A stretch of DNA of 64,000 nt, from NCBI RefSeq assembly GCF_900119845.1, contig NZ_FPKU01000002.1, positions 653,381 through 717,380 on the forward strand, given 5' to 3'. The translations under genes and the position numbers were made by a program. The stretch is from Devosia enhydra (GTDB taxonomy: Bacteria; Pseudomonadota; Alphaproteobacteria; Rhizobiales; Devosiaceae). Of the stretch, positions 9,858 to 18,947 are shown in pieces (position 1 is the stretch's first letter; each line of letters opens with the position of its first letter). Under the pieces are notes generated by a model. That model was not told the origin of the DNA. It searched no databases and saw nothing but the letters and a program-made list of their open reading frames with translations.

Positions 9858-10148
9858 CTAGAACACATTGGGATAGATATAGAGCTCGATCACCCGGCGG
9901 ATGAGGAAAATGCCGAGGAACACGACGATCGGGGAGAGATCGAGCCCCGAGAAATTCGGCAGCGCCCGGCGGATCGGCCCCAGCACCGGCTCGGTCAGCT
10001 GGTTGAGGATGCGCCACACCGTCGCGACGAACTGGTTGCGCGTGTTGACGACGTTGAAGGAGATCAGCCAGCTCATGATGATCATGGCCAGCAGCACCCA
10101 CCCGTAGATGTCGAGGATGATGAGGATGAGTTCGAGAATGACGCGCAT
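9858..10148 (-). CDS. YggT family membrane protein
   Basis: A 96-residue inner-membrane protein with two hydrophobic segments, MRVILELILIILDIYGWVLL and a C-terminal PIVVFLGIFLIRRVIELYIY, separated by the family-typical PVLGPIRRALP turn. The family has been linked loosely to osmotic tolerance and cell-division-associated functions, but the biochemical role is open. The ATG at 10148 has GGAG six bases before it, which settles the start over one six codons upstream. The DUF167 gene follows on the same strand. Confidence 0.85.
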   Translation of the reverse strand: MRVILELILIILDIYGWVLLAMIIMSWLISFNVVNTRNQFVATVWRILNQLTEPVLGPIRRALPNFSGLDLSPIVVFLGIFLIRRVIELYIYPNVF

Positions 10149-10166
10149 GGAAGGCTCCGGCCACAA

Positions 10167-10501
10167 CTGACCCTATTTAGGGGCTCGCCGGCCAAAGGGC
10201 AAACATCCTGGGGCCGTTGGCGCGGAGGCGGAAAGAGAAAGGCCCGCCAGGGGTCAAGCTGACGGGCCTCAAAAGACTGACTGGTGCCCGGTACGCACAA
10301 CCTTTTCCGGGCACGTCCTCTCAAATGCACGAAGCGTGCCATTAACCATGGCTTTGGGGGTAATTCCGTCGGGGCCCCGGCAGCCGGGGCATAACGGGGT
10401 CTGACGGATGGGCAGAGGCGTTAACGCGCCCGGCGCCGCGTTTGCACAATGCGAACGGCGTTGCAGACTGCGAAGCGCGCGTCCGCGGCATTTCTGATGC
10501 G
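10167..10501. other. structured non-coding gap between dedA and yggT
   Basis: This 335-base gap has no credible coding frame. It holds the three-hairpin block described at 10231-10339 and, nearer dedA, another GC hairpin around 10374-10391 (GCCCCGG/CCGGGGC). Confidence 0.5.
10231..10339 (-). ncRNA. candidate small RNA or processed 3' UTR downstream of dedA
   Basis: Read on the minus strand, three stems follow one another. GCACG-CTT-CGTGC (10327-10339) comes first, then an 8-base stem GTGCCCGG/CCGGGCAC with a 15-base loop (10284-10314). Last is AGGCCCG/CGGGCCT (10240-10269), running straight into TTTCTCTTTC, a rho-independent terminator. The terminator lies about 230 bases past the dedA stop, which leaves room for an independent transcript. 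No promoter could be assigned with confidence, so this could equally be the dedA 3' end. Confidence 0.35.
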
Positions 10502-11119
10502 TTAAGGCTGTTCGCGCTCAGCGCGGGCCGGCTTCCAGGTGATGACGCGGAAGAGATAGAGCAGCACCACGAGGCCGAGCACGATGTAGCTCAAGGGATC
10601 GAGCACCACCTCGATCACATGGTAATGCTCGTGCAGCAGGAACCCCGCCATGGTGAGGAAGGTGTTCCAGATGAGCGCGCCGGCGGTCGAGGCGAGGAGA
10701 AAGAGCGGCAGTGGCATGCGCGACAGGCCGGCCGGGATCGAGATCAGCGTGCGGATCAGGGGCACCAGGCGCCCGAAAAGCACGATGATCGGGCCATAGC
10801 GCTTGAACCAGGCGACGGCGATGTCGATCTCGTCGGAATTCATCGCCATGAACCGCCCGAAGCGGTCGGCCAGCCATTGCACCCGGGTAAGCCCGAAGAT
10901 GCGGCCGGCGAAATACCAGGGCAGCATGCCGATCACCGCTCCCAGCGTCGCGGTCGCGAGTACGCCAAAAAGGCTCAGATCGCCATTGGCGGCGGCATAG
11001 CCGGCAAAGGGGATGATCAACTCCGACGGGATCGGCGGAAAGAGCGACTCGGCCAGCATCACGAGGAAGATGCCGAGATAGCCGAGCTCGGTGATGGTTC
11101 CGATGATCCAGTCGGTCAT
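10502..11119 (-). CDS. DedA family (VTT-domain) membrane protein
   Basis: A 205-residue inner-membrane protein of the DedA/SNARE-associated family, linked in other bacteria to lipid-carrier flipping and membrane homeostasis. Landmarks are the re-entrant motif ESLFPPIPSELIIPFAGY and the later RLVPLIRTLISIPAG, a glycine/proline-rich half-helix with the conserved arginines, then hydrophobic helices to the C-terminus. The start at 11119 has GAGG four bases upstream. The substrate is unknown. Downstream lies the structured region at 10231-10339; upstream is typA on the same strand, separated by a hairpin gap. Confidence 0.88.
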   Translation of the reverse strand: MTDWIIGTITELGYLGIFLVMLAESLFPPIPSELIIPFAGYAAANGDLSLFGVLATATLGAVIGMLPWYFAGRIFGLTRVQWLADRFGRFMAMNSDEIDIAVAWFKRYGPIIVLFGRLVPLIRTLISIPAGLSRMPLPLFLLASTAGALIWNTFLTMAGFLLHEHYHVIEVVLDPLSYIVLGLVVLLYLFRVITWKPARAEREQP

Positions 11120-11170
11120 TGAGCCTCATGCGGATTTGGACGACAGGCCGGAGCCTCGCACGGCCCCGGA

Positions 11171-11193
11171 GGAAGGCCCCGAAAGGGCCTTCC
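11171..11193 (-). terminator. hairpin after typA
   Basis: GGAAGGCCC-CGAAA-GGGCCTTCC is a perfect 9-base stem 18 bases past the typA stop. There is no real T-run after it, so it may be a terminator or a transcript-stabilising hairpin. Confidence 0.45.
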
Positions 11194-11210
11194 CGAAGGT
11201 GTGGAAAAGC

Positions 11211-13025
11211 TCAGCTCGCCTTGGAGGCGCGCATCAGCTTCTTGCGCTCATTGGGGTCGAGCGCGATCTTGCGCAGGCGGATCGACTTGGGCGTCACCTC
11301 GACATATTCGTCGTCGGCGATATAGCCCAGCGACTGCTCAAGCGTGAGCTTCTTGGGCGGGGTCAGGCGCACCGCCTCGTCCTTGGAGGTGGTGCGGATA
11401 TTGGTCAGCTGCTTGCCCTTGAGCGCGTTGACCTCGAGGTCGTTCTCGCGCGTGTGCTCGCCGATGATCATGCCCTCGTAGATGTCGACGCCGGGGTCGA
11501 TCATCATCGGCCCGCGATCTTCGAGGTTCCACATGGCATAGGCCACCGACTGGCCGGTGCCGTTCGAGATCAGCACGCCGGTGCGGCGGCCGGGCAGGGC
11601 GCCCTTGTAGGGCTGGTATTCGTGGAACAGGCGGTTGAAGATCGCCGTGCCGCGGGTGTCCGAGAGCAGCTCGGGCTGGTAGCCGATCAGCGAGCGGGTG
11701 GGCACGTAAAAGCGCAGGCGCGTACGGCCGACGCCCGAGGGGCGCATGTCGGCAAGTTCGCCCTTGCGCTCGGTGAGCTTCTGGACGACGACGCCCGAAT
11801 GCTCGTCATCGACGTCGATGATGACTTCCTCGATCGGCTCGAGCTTCTGGCCGTTTTCCTCGCGGATCACGACGCGCGGACGGCCGATGGTCAGCTCGAA
11901 GCCTTCGCGGCGCATGTTCTCGATGAGCACGGCGAGCTGGAGTTCGCCGCGGCCGGCGACCTCGAAGCTGTCATTGTCCTCGCCTTCGGTGATCTTGATG
12001 GCGACATTGCCTTCGGCCTCGCGCATCAGGCGCTCGCGGATGACGCGGGACTGCACCTTGTCGCCTTCGCGGCCGGCCAGCGGACCGTCATTGATGCGGA
12101 AGGTGACCGAGAGGGTGGGCGGGTCGATGGGCAGCGAGGGCAGCGGGGTGTTGACCGAGGGGATGGTCAGGGTGTCGGCCACGGTGGTGGTCTCGAGCCC
12201 GGCGATGGCGACGATATCGCCGGCTTCGGCCACATCCACCGGAGTGCGCTCGAGGCCGCGGAAGGCCAGCACCTTGGAGACGCGGCCCTTTTCCACTTCC
12301 TTGCCGTCACGGCCGAGCGAATGGATGGCATCGCCGGCCTTGACCGAACCGGAGAACACCCGCCCGGTCAGCACGCGGCCGAGGAACGGGTTGCGCTCGA
12401 TGGTGGTGACCAGCATGCGGAACGGGCCCTCTTCCACCTTGGGCTCGGGCACGTATTCGATGACCTTGTCGAGGAGCGGCGCCAGGCTTTCCTTGGGGCC
12501 CTCGGGCTGGGCCGACATCCAGCCATGCTTGGCGGCGCCGTAGAGCACGGGGAAATCGAGCTGCTCGGGGCTGGCATCGAGCGCGATGAAGAGATCGAAG
12601 ATCTCCTCTAGCACTTCGAGATGGCGCTCGTCGGGGCGGTCGATCTTGTTGATCGCAACGATGGGGCGCAGGCCCTGCGCCAGGGCCTTGCCCAGAACGA
12701 ACTTGGTCTGCGGCATCGGGCCTTCGGCGGCGTCCACGAGGATCACCACGCCATCCACCATCGAGAGGATGCGCTCCACCTCGCCGCCGAAATCGGCGTG
12801 GCCGGGTGTATCCACGATGTTGATGCGTGTGTCCTTCCAGACCAGCGAGGTGACCTTGGCAAGGATGGTGATGCCGCGCTCGCGCTCGAGGTCGTTGCTG
12901 TCCATGGCGCGCTCTTCGACGCGCTGATTGTCACGGAAGGCGCCGGATTGCTTGAGCAGCACGTCGATCAGGGTCGTCTTGCCATGGTCGACGTGCGCGA
13001 TGATGGCGATGTTCCTGAGGCTCAT
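11211..13025 (-). CDS. typA: ribosome-associated translational GTPase TypA/BipA
   Basis: A 604-residue translational GTPase that binds ribosomes and affects assembly and stress adaptation. Motifs are the P-loop [10 protein letters not shown] near residue 10, the switch segment [21 protein letters not shown] and the specificity motif [13 protein letters not shown]-like domains follow, then the TypA-specific C-terminal domain with [12 protein letters not shown]. The ATG at 13025 gives the family's standard length and N-terminus; longer in-frame readings add an unrelated arginine-rich stretch. It appears to be a single transcription unit. Confidence 0.96.
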   Translation of the reverse strand: MSLRNIAIIAHVDHGKTTLIDVLLKQSGAFRDNQRVEERAMDSNDLERERGITILAKVTSLVWKDTRINIVDTPGHADFGGEVERILSMVDGVVILVDAAEGPMPQTKFVLGKALAQGLRPIVAINKIDRPDERHLEVLEEIFDLFIALDASPEQLDFPVLYGAAKHGWMSAQPEGPKESLAPLLDKVIEYVPEPKVEEGPFRMLVTTIERNPFLGRVLTGRVFSGSVKAGDAIHSLGRDGKEVEKGRVSKVLAFRGLERTPVDVAEAGDIVAIAGLETTTVADTLTIPSVNTPLPSLPIDPPTLSVTFRINDGPLAGREGDKVQSRVIRERLMREAEGNVAIKITEGEDNDSFEVAGRGELQLAVLIENMRREGFELTIGRPRVVIREENGQKLEPIEEVIIDVDDEHSGVVVQKLTERKGELADMRPSGVGRTRLRFYVPTRSLIGYQPELLSDTRGTAIFNRLFHEYQPYKGALPGRRTGVLISNGTGQSVAYAMWNLEDRGPMMIDPGVDIYEGMIIGEHTRENDLEVNALKGKQLTNIRTTSKDEAVRLTPPKKLTLEQSLGYIADDEYVEVTPKSIRLRKIALDPNERKKLMRASKAS

Positions 13026-13312
13026 GTCTTTGTCCCGGGCGTCTGCCCGATTGGGATGGGTCCGGCCGTCCGATGATCGGGGGTCAGGGCGGTCGCGGCA
13101 CCATGCTGGGTAAGGGCGAGGCCACCTCCGGCGGCCCATTCGCGCGCTGCCTTACAGGAAGTCGCCCTTTCCCACAAGCGTGCCCGGCGCAGGGCTCGCT
13201 TGCACAAGCGCGTCAGCAGGGGCTCGCCGGCCGTCGCAGCGGCGGATCCGGCGCCGGAACTCGTCCCCCGTTTCGAGGCAGCGAACCGGTGTCGCCTTCG
13301 CTTCACGAGCCC

Positions 13313-15427
13313 CTAGCGTGCCGATGCGAGGGGATCGCGGGCGAGCAGGCCGGCAATGGCCTCGGGTGGGACGGCGGCAGAGATGAGAAATCCCTGGATC
13401 TCGGTCATGCCGTCCTCGCGCATGGCGTCGAGCTGCTCGCGTGTCTCGACGCCCTCGGCGGTGACCTGCATGCCCAGGCTGCGGCCGAGCCCGATGACGG
13501 CGCGGATGATGGCGCGGCTGTCGGGCCGGCTTTCGAGATCGCGCATGAAGGAGCGGTCGATCTTGATGCGGTCGAACGGGAAGCTCCGCAGGTAAGAGAG
13601 CGAGGAATAGCCGGTGCCGAAATCGTCCATCGAGACGCGTACGCCCAGCGCCCGCAGGCGATGGAGGGTGCGGGCGTTGCTGTCATTGTCGATGAGCAGC
13701 AGCGATTCGGTGATTTCGAGCTCGAGCCGGCTCGGCGACAGCCCGCTGTCGGCAAGGGCCTGCTGCACGGTTTCGTAGAGCTGGGGGTTCTTGAACTGCA
13801 CGGGCGAGAGGTTGACCGCCACGCGCTGCCGGCCCGGCCAGCCGGCCGCCACCTTGCACGCCTCGCGCAAGACCCAGTCCCCGATCGGCACGATCAGCCC
13901 CGTCTCCTCGGCGGCGGGAATGAATTCGCCGGGCGAGATTTCGCCGCGCTCGGGATGGTGCCAGCGCAGCAGCGCCTCGAAGCCGGTGATGCGGTTTTCC
14001 CGCAGCCCGAAGAGCGGCTGGAAGGCGAGGCGGAAGCTCTTGTCCTCGAGCGCCGTGCGCAGCCCCGTCTCGATGGTGCGGCGCTTCTGGATGGCGGCAT
14101 CCATGCCCGGCTCGAAGAAGTGAAAGGTCGAGCGGCCCTCGGACTTGGCCTTGTAGAGGGCCAGATCGGCATTCTTCATCAGCGTATCGGCGTCCGACCC
14201 ATCGTCGGGCGCCAGCGCGATGCCGACGCTGGCGCCGATCGACACGAGGTTGCCCTCGATGGAAAACGGCATCGCCATCGCCTTGACGATGCGGTCGGCC
14301 ACGGCGGCCGCGTCCGAGGGGCGCTCGATGGGGCGGATCAGCAGGGTGAACTCGTCGCCCCCGATGCGGGCCAGCACGTCGTTTTCGCGCGTCGTGCCCC
14401 AGAGTCGCGCCGAGGCCTGCTTGAGCAGCGCATCGCCCACCGCATGGCCCAGCGTGTCGTTGATGAGCTTGAAATGGTCGAGATCGACGCACAGCACCGC
14501 CGCTTTCTCCCCCCGCTCGATCAGCGGCTCGATCGCCGCCATCTCCTCGAGGAACTGGATGCGGTTGGGCAGCTCCGTCAGTGCGTCGTGGCGCGCGAGG
14601 TGGCGGATGCGGGCTTCCTGCTGCCGCTGCTCGGTGATGTCCTCATGAGTGGTGACCCAGCCGCCATCGCGGGTGGGGTGGTGCTGCACCATGATGGTGC
14701 GGTTCCTGAACTCGTGCACCGTCTTGCCGAACTCGCCATTGGCGATCATCGTCCGGCGCCAGCGCAGATAGGCATCGGGCGCGGTGCCGGGGTTCATGCC
14801 CTGGGCGAACAGATACGCCATGATCGCATCGAAGGTGGTGCCGGGGGCAAGGAGCGTCTCGGGCAGCTCGTAGATGCGCTGGAAGGGCTGGTTCGATATC
14901 ACCAGCCGCCCCATGGCATCGAACATCGAGAGGCCCTGAGAGATGTTGTTGACCGCTGCGTCGAGCCGCATGTTCTGCCGTTCGAGCTCGCGCTTGCGGC
15001 GCTGGACGAGTTCGCTGGTGGCGATCTCCTCGGTCACGTCCTCATGGGTCACGACCCAGCCCAGGCCCGGCGCGAAGACATGGCCGGTCTCGATGACGCG
15101 GCCGCCCGAAGCCCGCTCCTGGCTCTTGGCGCGCGCGCCGCCGCGATTGTCGAGCAATTCCTTTTTGTAGGCGGTGAGGAACGCCTCGGCGCTGAGGCCG
15201 GGATGGTTGCCAAGCTCGATCGAGAGCCGGACCACGGCATCGAGCGGCATGCCGAGCGTGATGCGATCCGGCGGGAAGCCATAAAGGCTGCAATAATTGC
15301 GGTTCCACATGACGAGCCGGAAATCCGGGCTCCACACGCAAAAGCCATAAGGCATGGTTTCGAGCGCGGCATCGAGCAGCAGCGCTTCATCGGACCGGAA
15401 GGCGGTGCCGAGCTCCGTCGCGATCAC
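13313..15427 (-). CDS. PAS-GGDEF-EAL cyclic-di-GMP signalling protein
   Basis: A 704-residue protein with two PAS-like sensory segments (about 15-140 and 150-275) of the PAS-7 kind, then a diguanylate cyclase domain with intact GGDEF. An RxxD inhibitory-site motif (REND) lies upstream of GGDEF. A phosphodiesterase domain follows with intact EAL (GFEALLRW), DDFGTGYSSL, KIDRSF and AEGVET. Both catalytic centres look competent, so it may make and degrade cyclic di-GMP depending on the PAS input. There are no membrane segments, so it is cytoplasmic. The start is a GTG at 15427, with GAGG about 11 bases upstream. Other motility or biofilm genes are not adjacent. Confidence 0.93.
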   Translation of the reverse strand: MIATELGTAFRSDEALLLDAALETMPYGFCVWSPDFRLVMWNRNYCSLYGFPPDRITLGMPLDAVVRLSIELGNHPGLSAEAFLTAYKKELLDNRGGARAKSQERASGGRVIETGHVFAPGLGWVVTHEDVTEEIATSELVQRRKRELERQNMRLDAAVNNISQGLSMFDAMGRLVISNQPFQRIYELPETLLAPGTTFDAIMAYLFAQGMNPGTAPDAYLRWRRTMIANGEFGKTVHEFRNRTIMVQHHPTRDGGWVTTHEDITEQRQQEARIRHLARHDALTELPNRIQFLEEMAAIEPLIERGEKAAVLCVDLDHFKLINDTLGHAVGDALLKQASARLWGTTRENDVLARIGGDEFTLLIRPIERPSDAAAVADRIVKAMAMPFSIEGNLVSIGASVGIALAPDDGSDADTLMKNADLALYKAKSEGRSTFHFFEPGMDAAIQKRRTIETGLRTALEDKSFRLAFQPLFGLRENRITGFEALLRWHHPERGEISPGEFIPAAEETGLIVPIGDWVLREACKVAAGWPGRQRVAVNLSPVQFKNPQLYETVQQALADSGLSPSRLELEITESLLLIDNDSNARTLHRLRALGVRVSMDDFGTGYSSLSYLRSFPFDRIKIDRSFMRDLESRPDSRAIIRAVIGLGRSLGMQVTAEGVETREQLDAMREDGMTEIQGFLISAAVPPEAIAGLLARDPLASAR

Positions 15428-15509
15428 CGTGGGGGCGTCCTCATGGCCGTGGGCATGATGGAATTTACGCTAAGGAGCGTCGCTTAAGAAGGCTTAAAGC
15501 AAGACAGCG

Positions 15510-15550
15510 AAGTTGATCGCGCCCTCCCAGCGGAAGAGCGCGATCGACTT
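15510..15550 (-). terminator. long hairpin terminator after argG
   Basis: AAGTTGATCGCGC (15510-15522) pairs with GCGCGATCGACTT (15538-15550) over 13 positions with one G-T wobble. It lies eight bases past the argG stop and is followed on the minus strand by CGCTGTCTTGCTTT. It separates argG from the GGDEF-EAL gene. Confidence 0.65.
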
Positions 15551-15558
15551 GATTGACT

Positions 15559-16785
15559 TTACTTGCGCGCGGCAGCGGCGTTGCGGGCCGCCCAGGTCTT
15601 GAGCCTCAGGCCATTGAGGCGGATGAAGCCTTCAGCATCGTGATGGTCATAGGCCACCGCGCCTTCCTCGAAGGTCACGAGATCCATCGAGTAGAGCGAG
15701 TTGGGCGAGGTGCGCGCGATGACGCTGGCCGAACCCTTGTAGAGCTTGACCGTCACTTCGCCCGCCACATACTCCTGGCTCTTGTCGATGAGCGCCTGCA
15801 GCATCTCGCGCTCAGGGCTGAACCAGAAGCCGTTATAGATGAGCTCGGCATATTTGGGCATCAGCTCATCCTTGAGATGCGCCTCACCGCGATCGAGCGT
15901 GATCGATTCGATGCCGCGATGCGCCGCCAGCAGGATAGTGCCGCCCGGGGTTTCGTAGAGCCCGCGGCTCTTCATGCCCACGAAGCGGTTTTCGACGAGG
16001 TCGAGCCGGCCCACGCCATGCTTGCCGCCCAGCTCGTTGAGCTTGGTGAGCAGCTCGGCCGGCGACAGCGCCACGCCATTGACCGAGACGGCATCGCCCT
16101 TCTCGAACCCGATGGTGATGATTTCGGGCTGGTCGGGCGCCTTTTCCGGATCGACGGTGCGCTGGGGCACATAGTCGGGGAAGGGCACGGCCGGGTCTTC
16201 GAGCACCATGCCTTCGGAGGAGGTGTGCAAGAGGTTGGCATCCACCGAGAAGGGCGCCTCGCCGCGCTTGTCCTTGGCGATGGGGATCTGGTGCTGCTCG
16301 GCATAGCTCAGAAGCGCGGTGCGCGAGCGCAGATCCCATTCGCGCCACGGTGCGATGACCTTGAGGCCCGGCATCAGCGCATTGGCTGTCAGTTCGAACC
16401 GCACCTGGTCGTTGCCCTTGCCGGTAGCGCCATGGGCGATGGCGTCGGCGCCGGTCTCGCGCGCGATCTCGACGAGGTGCTTGGCGATCACCGGGCGGGC
16501 GATCGAGGTGCCGAGCAGGTACTGGCCCTCATAAAGCGCGTTGGCGCGGAACATCGGGAACACGAAGTCGCGCACGAATTCCTCGCGCACATCGACGATG
16601 CGGATATCCTTGAGGCCGAACATCTCGGCCTTCTTGCGGGCCGGCTCGAGTTCCTCGCCCTGGCCGAGGTCGGCGGTGAAGGTGACGATCTCGGCCTGGT
16701 AGTGCTCCTGCAGCCACTTCAGCATGATCGAGGTGTCGAGGCCGCCCGAATAGGACAGCACGATTTTCTTGATATCTTTGGCCAT
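15559..16785 (-). CDS. argG: argininosuccinate synthase
   Basis: Joins citrulline and aspartate using ATP in the penultimate step of arginine synthesis; a cytosolic tetramer. The 408-residue protein begins with [14 protein letters not shown], the N-type PP-loop for ATP. It continues with [23 protein letters not shown] (citrulline and aspartate contacts) and [19 protein letters not shown] near the end. Length and order match the bacterial family. It reads alone, ending at the hairpin terminator. Confidence 0.97.
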   Translation of the reverse strand: MAKDIKKIVLSYSGGLDTSIMLKWLQEHYQAEIVTFTADLGQGEELEPARKKAEMFGLKDIRIVDVREEFVRDFVFPMFRANALYEGQYLLGTSIARPVIAKHLVEIARETGADAIAHGATGKGNDQVRFELTANALMPGLKVIAPWREWDLRSRTALLSYAEQHQIPIAKDKRGEAPFSVDANLLHTSSEGMVLEDPAVPFPDYVPQRTVDPEKAPDQPEIITIGFEKGDAVSVNGVALSPAELLTKLNELGGKHGVGRLDLVENRFVGMKSRGLYETPGGTILLAAHRGIESITLDRGEAHLKDELMPKYAELIYNGFWFSPEREMLQALIDKSQEYVAGEVTVKLYKGSASVIARTSPNSLYSMDLVTFEEGAVAYDHHDAEGFIRLNGLRLKTWAARNAAAARK

Positions 16786-16895
16786 GGTTTGGTTCAGCCC
16801 GTTTGAGGGGGCGCGCCGGCCCCGGAATTCGGCGGCACCCTAGTCAGCAAGCCGCGCGCGTGCAATTGTCCGGCCGCAAAATTCCGGACCCCGCC

Positions 16896-17543
16896 ATGCC
16901 GACCTTCCTGCCCGACCTGTCGGTCATCCTCGCCTTCGCGCTCGCCACCATCGTGCTCGCCATCACGCCGGGCCCGGACATGGCGCTGCAGATTTCGCGC
17001 GCCGTCAATTACGGGCGGGCCCATGGTATGGCAACGGCGGCGGGGGCGATGTCGGGCATTCTCGTGCACACCATGCTGGTGGCGCTCGGTATCTCGGTGC
17101 TGATCGTGGCGGCGCCGGCTGCCTTCTTCGTGCTCAAGATCGTCGGGGCCGGTTATCTGCTGTGGCTGGCCTGGCAGGCGCTGCGCCATGGCGGGGGCAT
17201 CCGCGTGGCGCAGAAGGCGCCGCGCACGCCTTCGGTGCTGGAGAGCTATCTGACCGGGGTGGGCATCAACCTGCTCAACCCGAAGGTCGTGCTGTTCTTC
17301 ATCACCTTCCTGCCCCAGTTCGTCGATCGGCACGATCCGGCGGCGCCGCAGAAGCTCATCTTTCTGGGGCTCGAATTCATCATCGTCTCGATCCCGCTGG
17401 CGGTGGCGACCGTCCTGGCGGCCGGCGCGCTGGCCGGCATCCTCACCCGCAACGTGGTGGTGCAGCGGGCGTTGAACTGGACGTTCGCGGCCGTGTTCAC
17501 CGCCTTTGCCGCCACGATCCTGTTTGCCGAAGCGCGCAAGTGA
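16896..17543 (+). CDS. LysE/RhtB family amino-acid exporter
   Basis: A 215-residue inner-membrane protein with about six hydrophobic helices and the family signature LAITPGPDMALQISRAVNYG close to the N-terminus, plus GINLLNPKVVLFFITFLPQF in the middle. LysE/RhtB proteins export amino acids or their derivatives; the substrate cannot be deduced here. The ATG at 16896 is chosen because the first helix follows at once, whereas the upstream extension is arginine-rich and unlike the family. The next gene, rlmJ, starts four bases after its stop, so the two are probably cotranscribed. It is divergent from argG. Confidence 0.88.
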   Translation: MPTFLPDLSVILAFALATIVLAITPGPDMALQISRAVNYGRAHGMATAAGAMSGILVHTMLVALGISVLIVAAPAAFFVLKIVGAGYLLWLAWQALRHGGGIRVAQKAPRTPSVLESYLTGVGINLLNPKVVLFFITFLPQFVDRHDPAAPQKLIFLGLEFIIVSIPLAVATVLAAGALAGILTRNVVVQRALNWTFAAVFTAFAATILFAEARK

Positions 17544-17547
17544 GCCG

Positions 17548-18396
17548 ATGAATTATCGCCACAGCTTCCATGCCGGCAATTTCGCCGATGTCGTCAAGCA
17601 TGTGATCCTCACCCGCATCCTCGCCTATCTGATGCGCAAGGAGGCGGCGTTCCGGGTCATCGATACCCATGCCGGCATCGGGCTCTACGATCTTTTTGGC
17701 GATGACGCCAACCGCACCGGGGAATGGCGCGAGGGTATCGGCCGGCTGATGGCGGCAGATTTGCCCGAGGCGCCGGCAGCCCTGCTCGCCCCCTATCTCG
17801 ATGTGGTGCGCGGCTTCAACCCCGATGGCGATCTGCGGTTCTATCCCGGCTCGCCGATGATCACCCGCCGCCTGCTGCGCGCGCAGGACCGGCTGATGGC
17901 GCTCGAGCTGCACCCCGCCGATGCCGAGGCGCTGCGCGATAACTTTGCCGGCGATATCCAGACGCGCGTCACCCATCTCGATGGCTGGGCGGCGCTCGGC
18001 ACGCATCTGCCGCCCAAGGAAAAGCGCGGGCTGGTGCTCGTCGATCCGCCCTTCGAGGAAAAGGGCGAGTTCGCGCGCATGGTTTCGGGGCTGGTCAAGG
18101 CGCACAAGCGCTGGCCGGGCGGCATCTATGCCTTCTGGTATCCGATCAAGGATCCGGCGGAGGTCTCGGCCTATGTCCGGTCGCTTGAAGCGACCGCCAT
18201 CCCGCGCATCCTCCGGCTCGAGCTGACATTGCGCCCGCCATCCGACCCGCCGCGCCTCCACGGCACCGGGATGGTGGTGGTCAATCCGCCCTTCGTGCTC
18301 GAGGATGAGATGGCGAGCCTTCTGCCGATCCTCGCCGATCTTCTTTCGGACGAGGGTCGGGGGCGCAGCCGCATCGACTGGATAACGGGGGAATAG
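17548..18396 (+). CDS. rlmJ: 23S rRNA (adenine2030-N6)-methyltransferase
   Basis: Transfers a methyl group from S-adenosylmethionine to N6 of A2030 in 23S rRNA. The 282-residue protein starts with MNYRHSFHAGNFADVVKH, the diagnostic RlmJ N-terminus. It then shows the SAM-binding DTHAGIGLYDL, the catalytic DPPFEEKGEF (N6-adenine methyltransferase D-P-P-F) and a late VVNPPFVLEDEM. The start at 17548 is fixed by that N-terminus, four bases beyond the LysE stop. Confidence 0.95.
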   Translation: MNYRHSFHAGNFADVVKHVILTRILAYLMRKEAAFRVIDTHAGIGLYDLFGDDANRTGEWREGIGRLMAADLPEAPAALLAPYLDVVRGFNPDGDLRFYPGSPMITRRLLRAQDRLMALELHPADAEALRDNFAGDIQTRVTHLDGWAALGTHLPPKEKRGLVLVDPPFEEKGEFARMVSGLVKAHKRWPGGIYAFWYPIKDPAEVSAYVRSLEATAIPRILRLELTLRPPSDPPRLHGTGMVVVNPPFVLEDEMASLLPILADLLSDEGRGRSRIDWITGE

Positions 18397-18464
18397 GCCG
18401 ACCCGGTGGAACGATTGCGCCGGTCATCGCGTTGCATGCCCTTCAAAACACGGGGGCCTGTCTC

Positions 18465-18623
18465 ATGGACGTTCTGCGCATCATCCTGTCGGTTATCATC
18501 CCGCCGGTGGGGGTCTTCCTCCAGGTCGGGCTCGGCCTGCAGTTCTGGCTCAACATCCTCCTGACCCTGCTGGGCTATTTCCCCGGCCTCATCCACGCGG
18601 TGTGGGTCATTCTGCGGAAGTAA
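18465..18623 (+). CDS. YqaE/Pmp3 family small membrane protein
   Basis: A 52-residue hydrophobic protein of the UPF0057/Pmp3 family: MDVLRIILSVIIPPVGVFLQ then a second helix with LNILLTLLGYFPGLIHAVWV. The pattern of two membrane segments with PPVGV and LGYFPGLIHA is diagnostic. Homologues respond to salt, cold or membrane hyperpolarisation; a molecular role is not known. The start at 18465 begins with the first helix. It lies between rlmJ and the convergent HNH gene with only three bases to spare on the right. Confidence 0.9.
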   Translation: MDVLRIILSVIIPPVGVFLQVGLGLQFWLNILLTLLGYFPGLIHAVWVILRK

Positions 18624-18626
18624 TTG

Positions 18627-18947
18627 TCAGCGCCGCGCCCGCCAGCCGCCGCCCCTGATCCGAGTGCGGGCATGGAAATCAGGCGGGCGGCCTGCCACCC
18701 AGGCGAGAAATTCCGCCATTGAGGGATGGGCGCGCAGCGCCTCGATATCGGCGAGTTCGCGGGCGAGTTCGGTTTCCGTGAAACGGGCGTGGATGGCGCT
18801 GTGGCAGATCTGGTGCAAGAGCACCGTGCCCTTGTGCGTGCCGCCCCTCAGCCGCGGCACGAGGTGGTGGCGGCTGGCGCGGGCGCCCTTCGGAATGGGC
18901 CTGAGGCAGAGCGGACAGAGCGGATCGCCCGCGCCCGTTTCTGCCAT
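18627..18947 (-). CDS. small HNH-type protein next to rlmN
   Basis: A 106-residue protein with CPLCLRPIP, a zinc-knuckle-like pair. RHHLVPRLRGG and LLHQICHSAIHARF follow, together giving the His-Asn/His-His core of HNH nucleases and related proteins. It starts on the base after the rlmN stop codon, so the two are almost certainly cotranscribed. Alphaproteobacteria often carry a short HNH protein of this kind; whether it cuts nucleic acid is unknown. There is no restriction or mobile-element context. Confidence 0.75.
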   Translation of the reverse strand: MAETGAGDPLCPLCLRPIPKGARASRHHLVPRLRGGTHKGTVLLHQICHSAIHARFTETELARELADIEALRAHPSMAEFLAWVAGRPPDFHARTRIRGGGWRARR

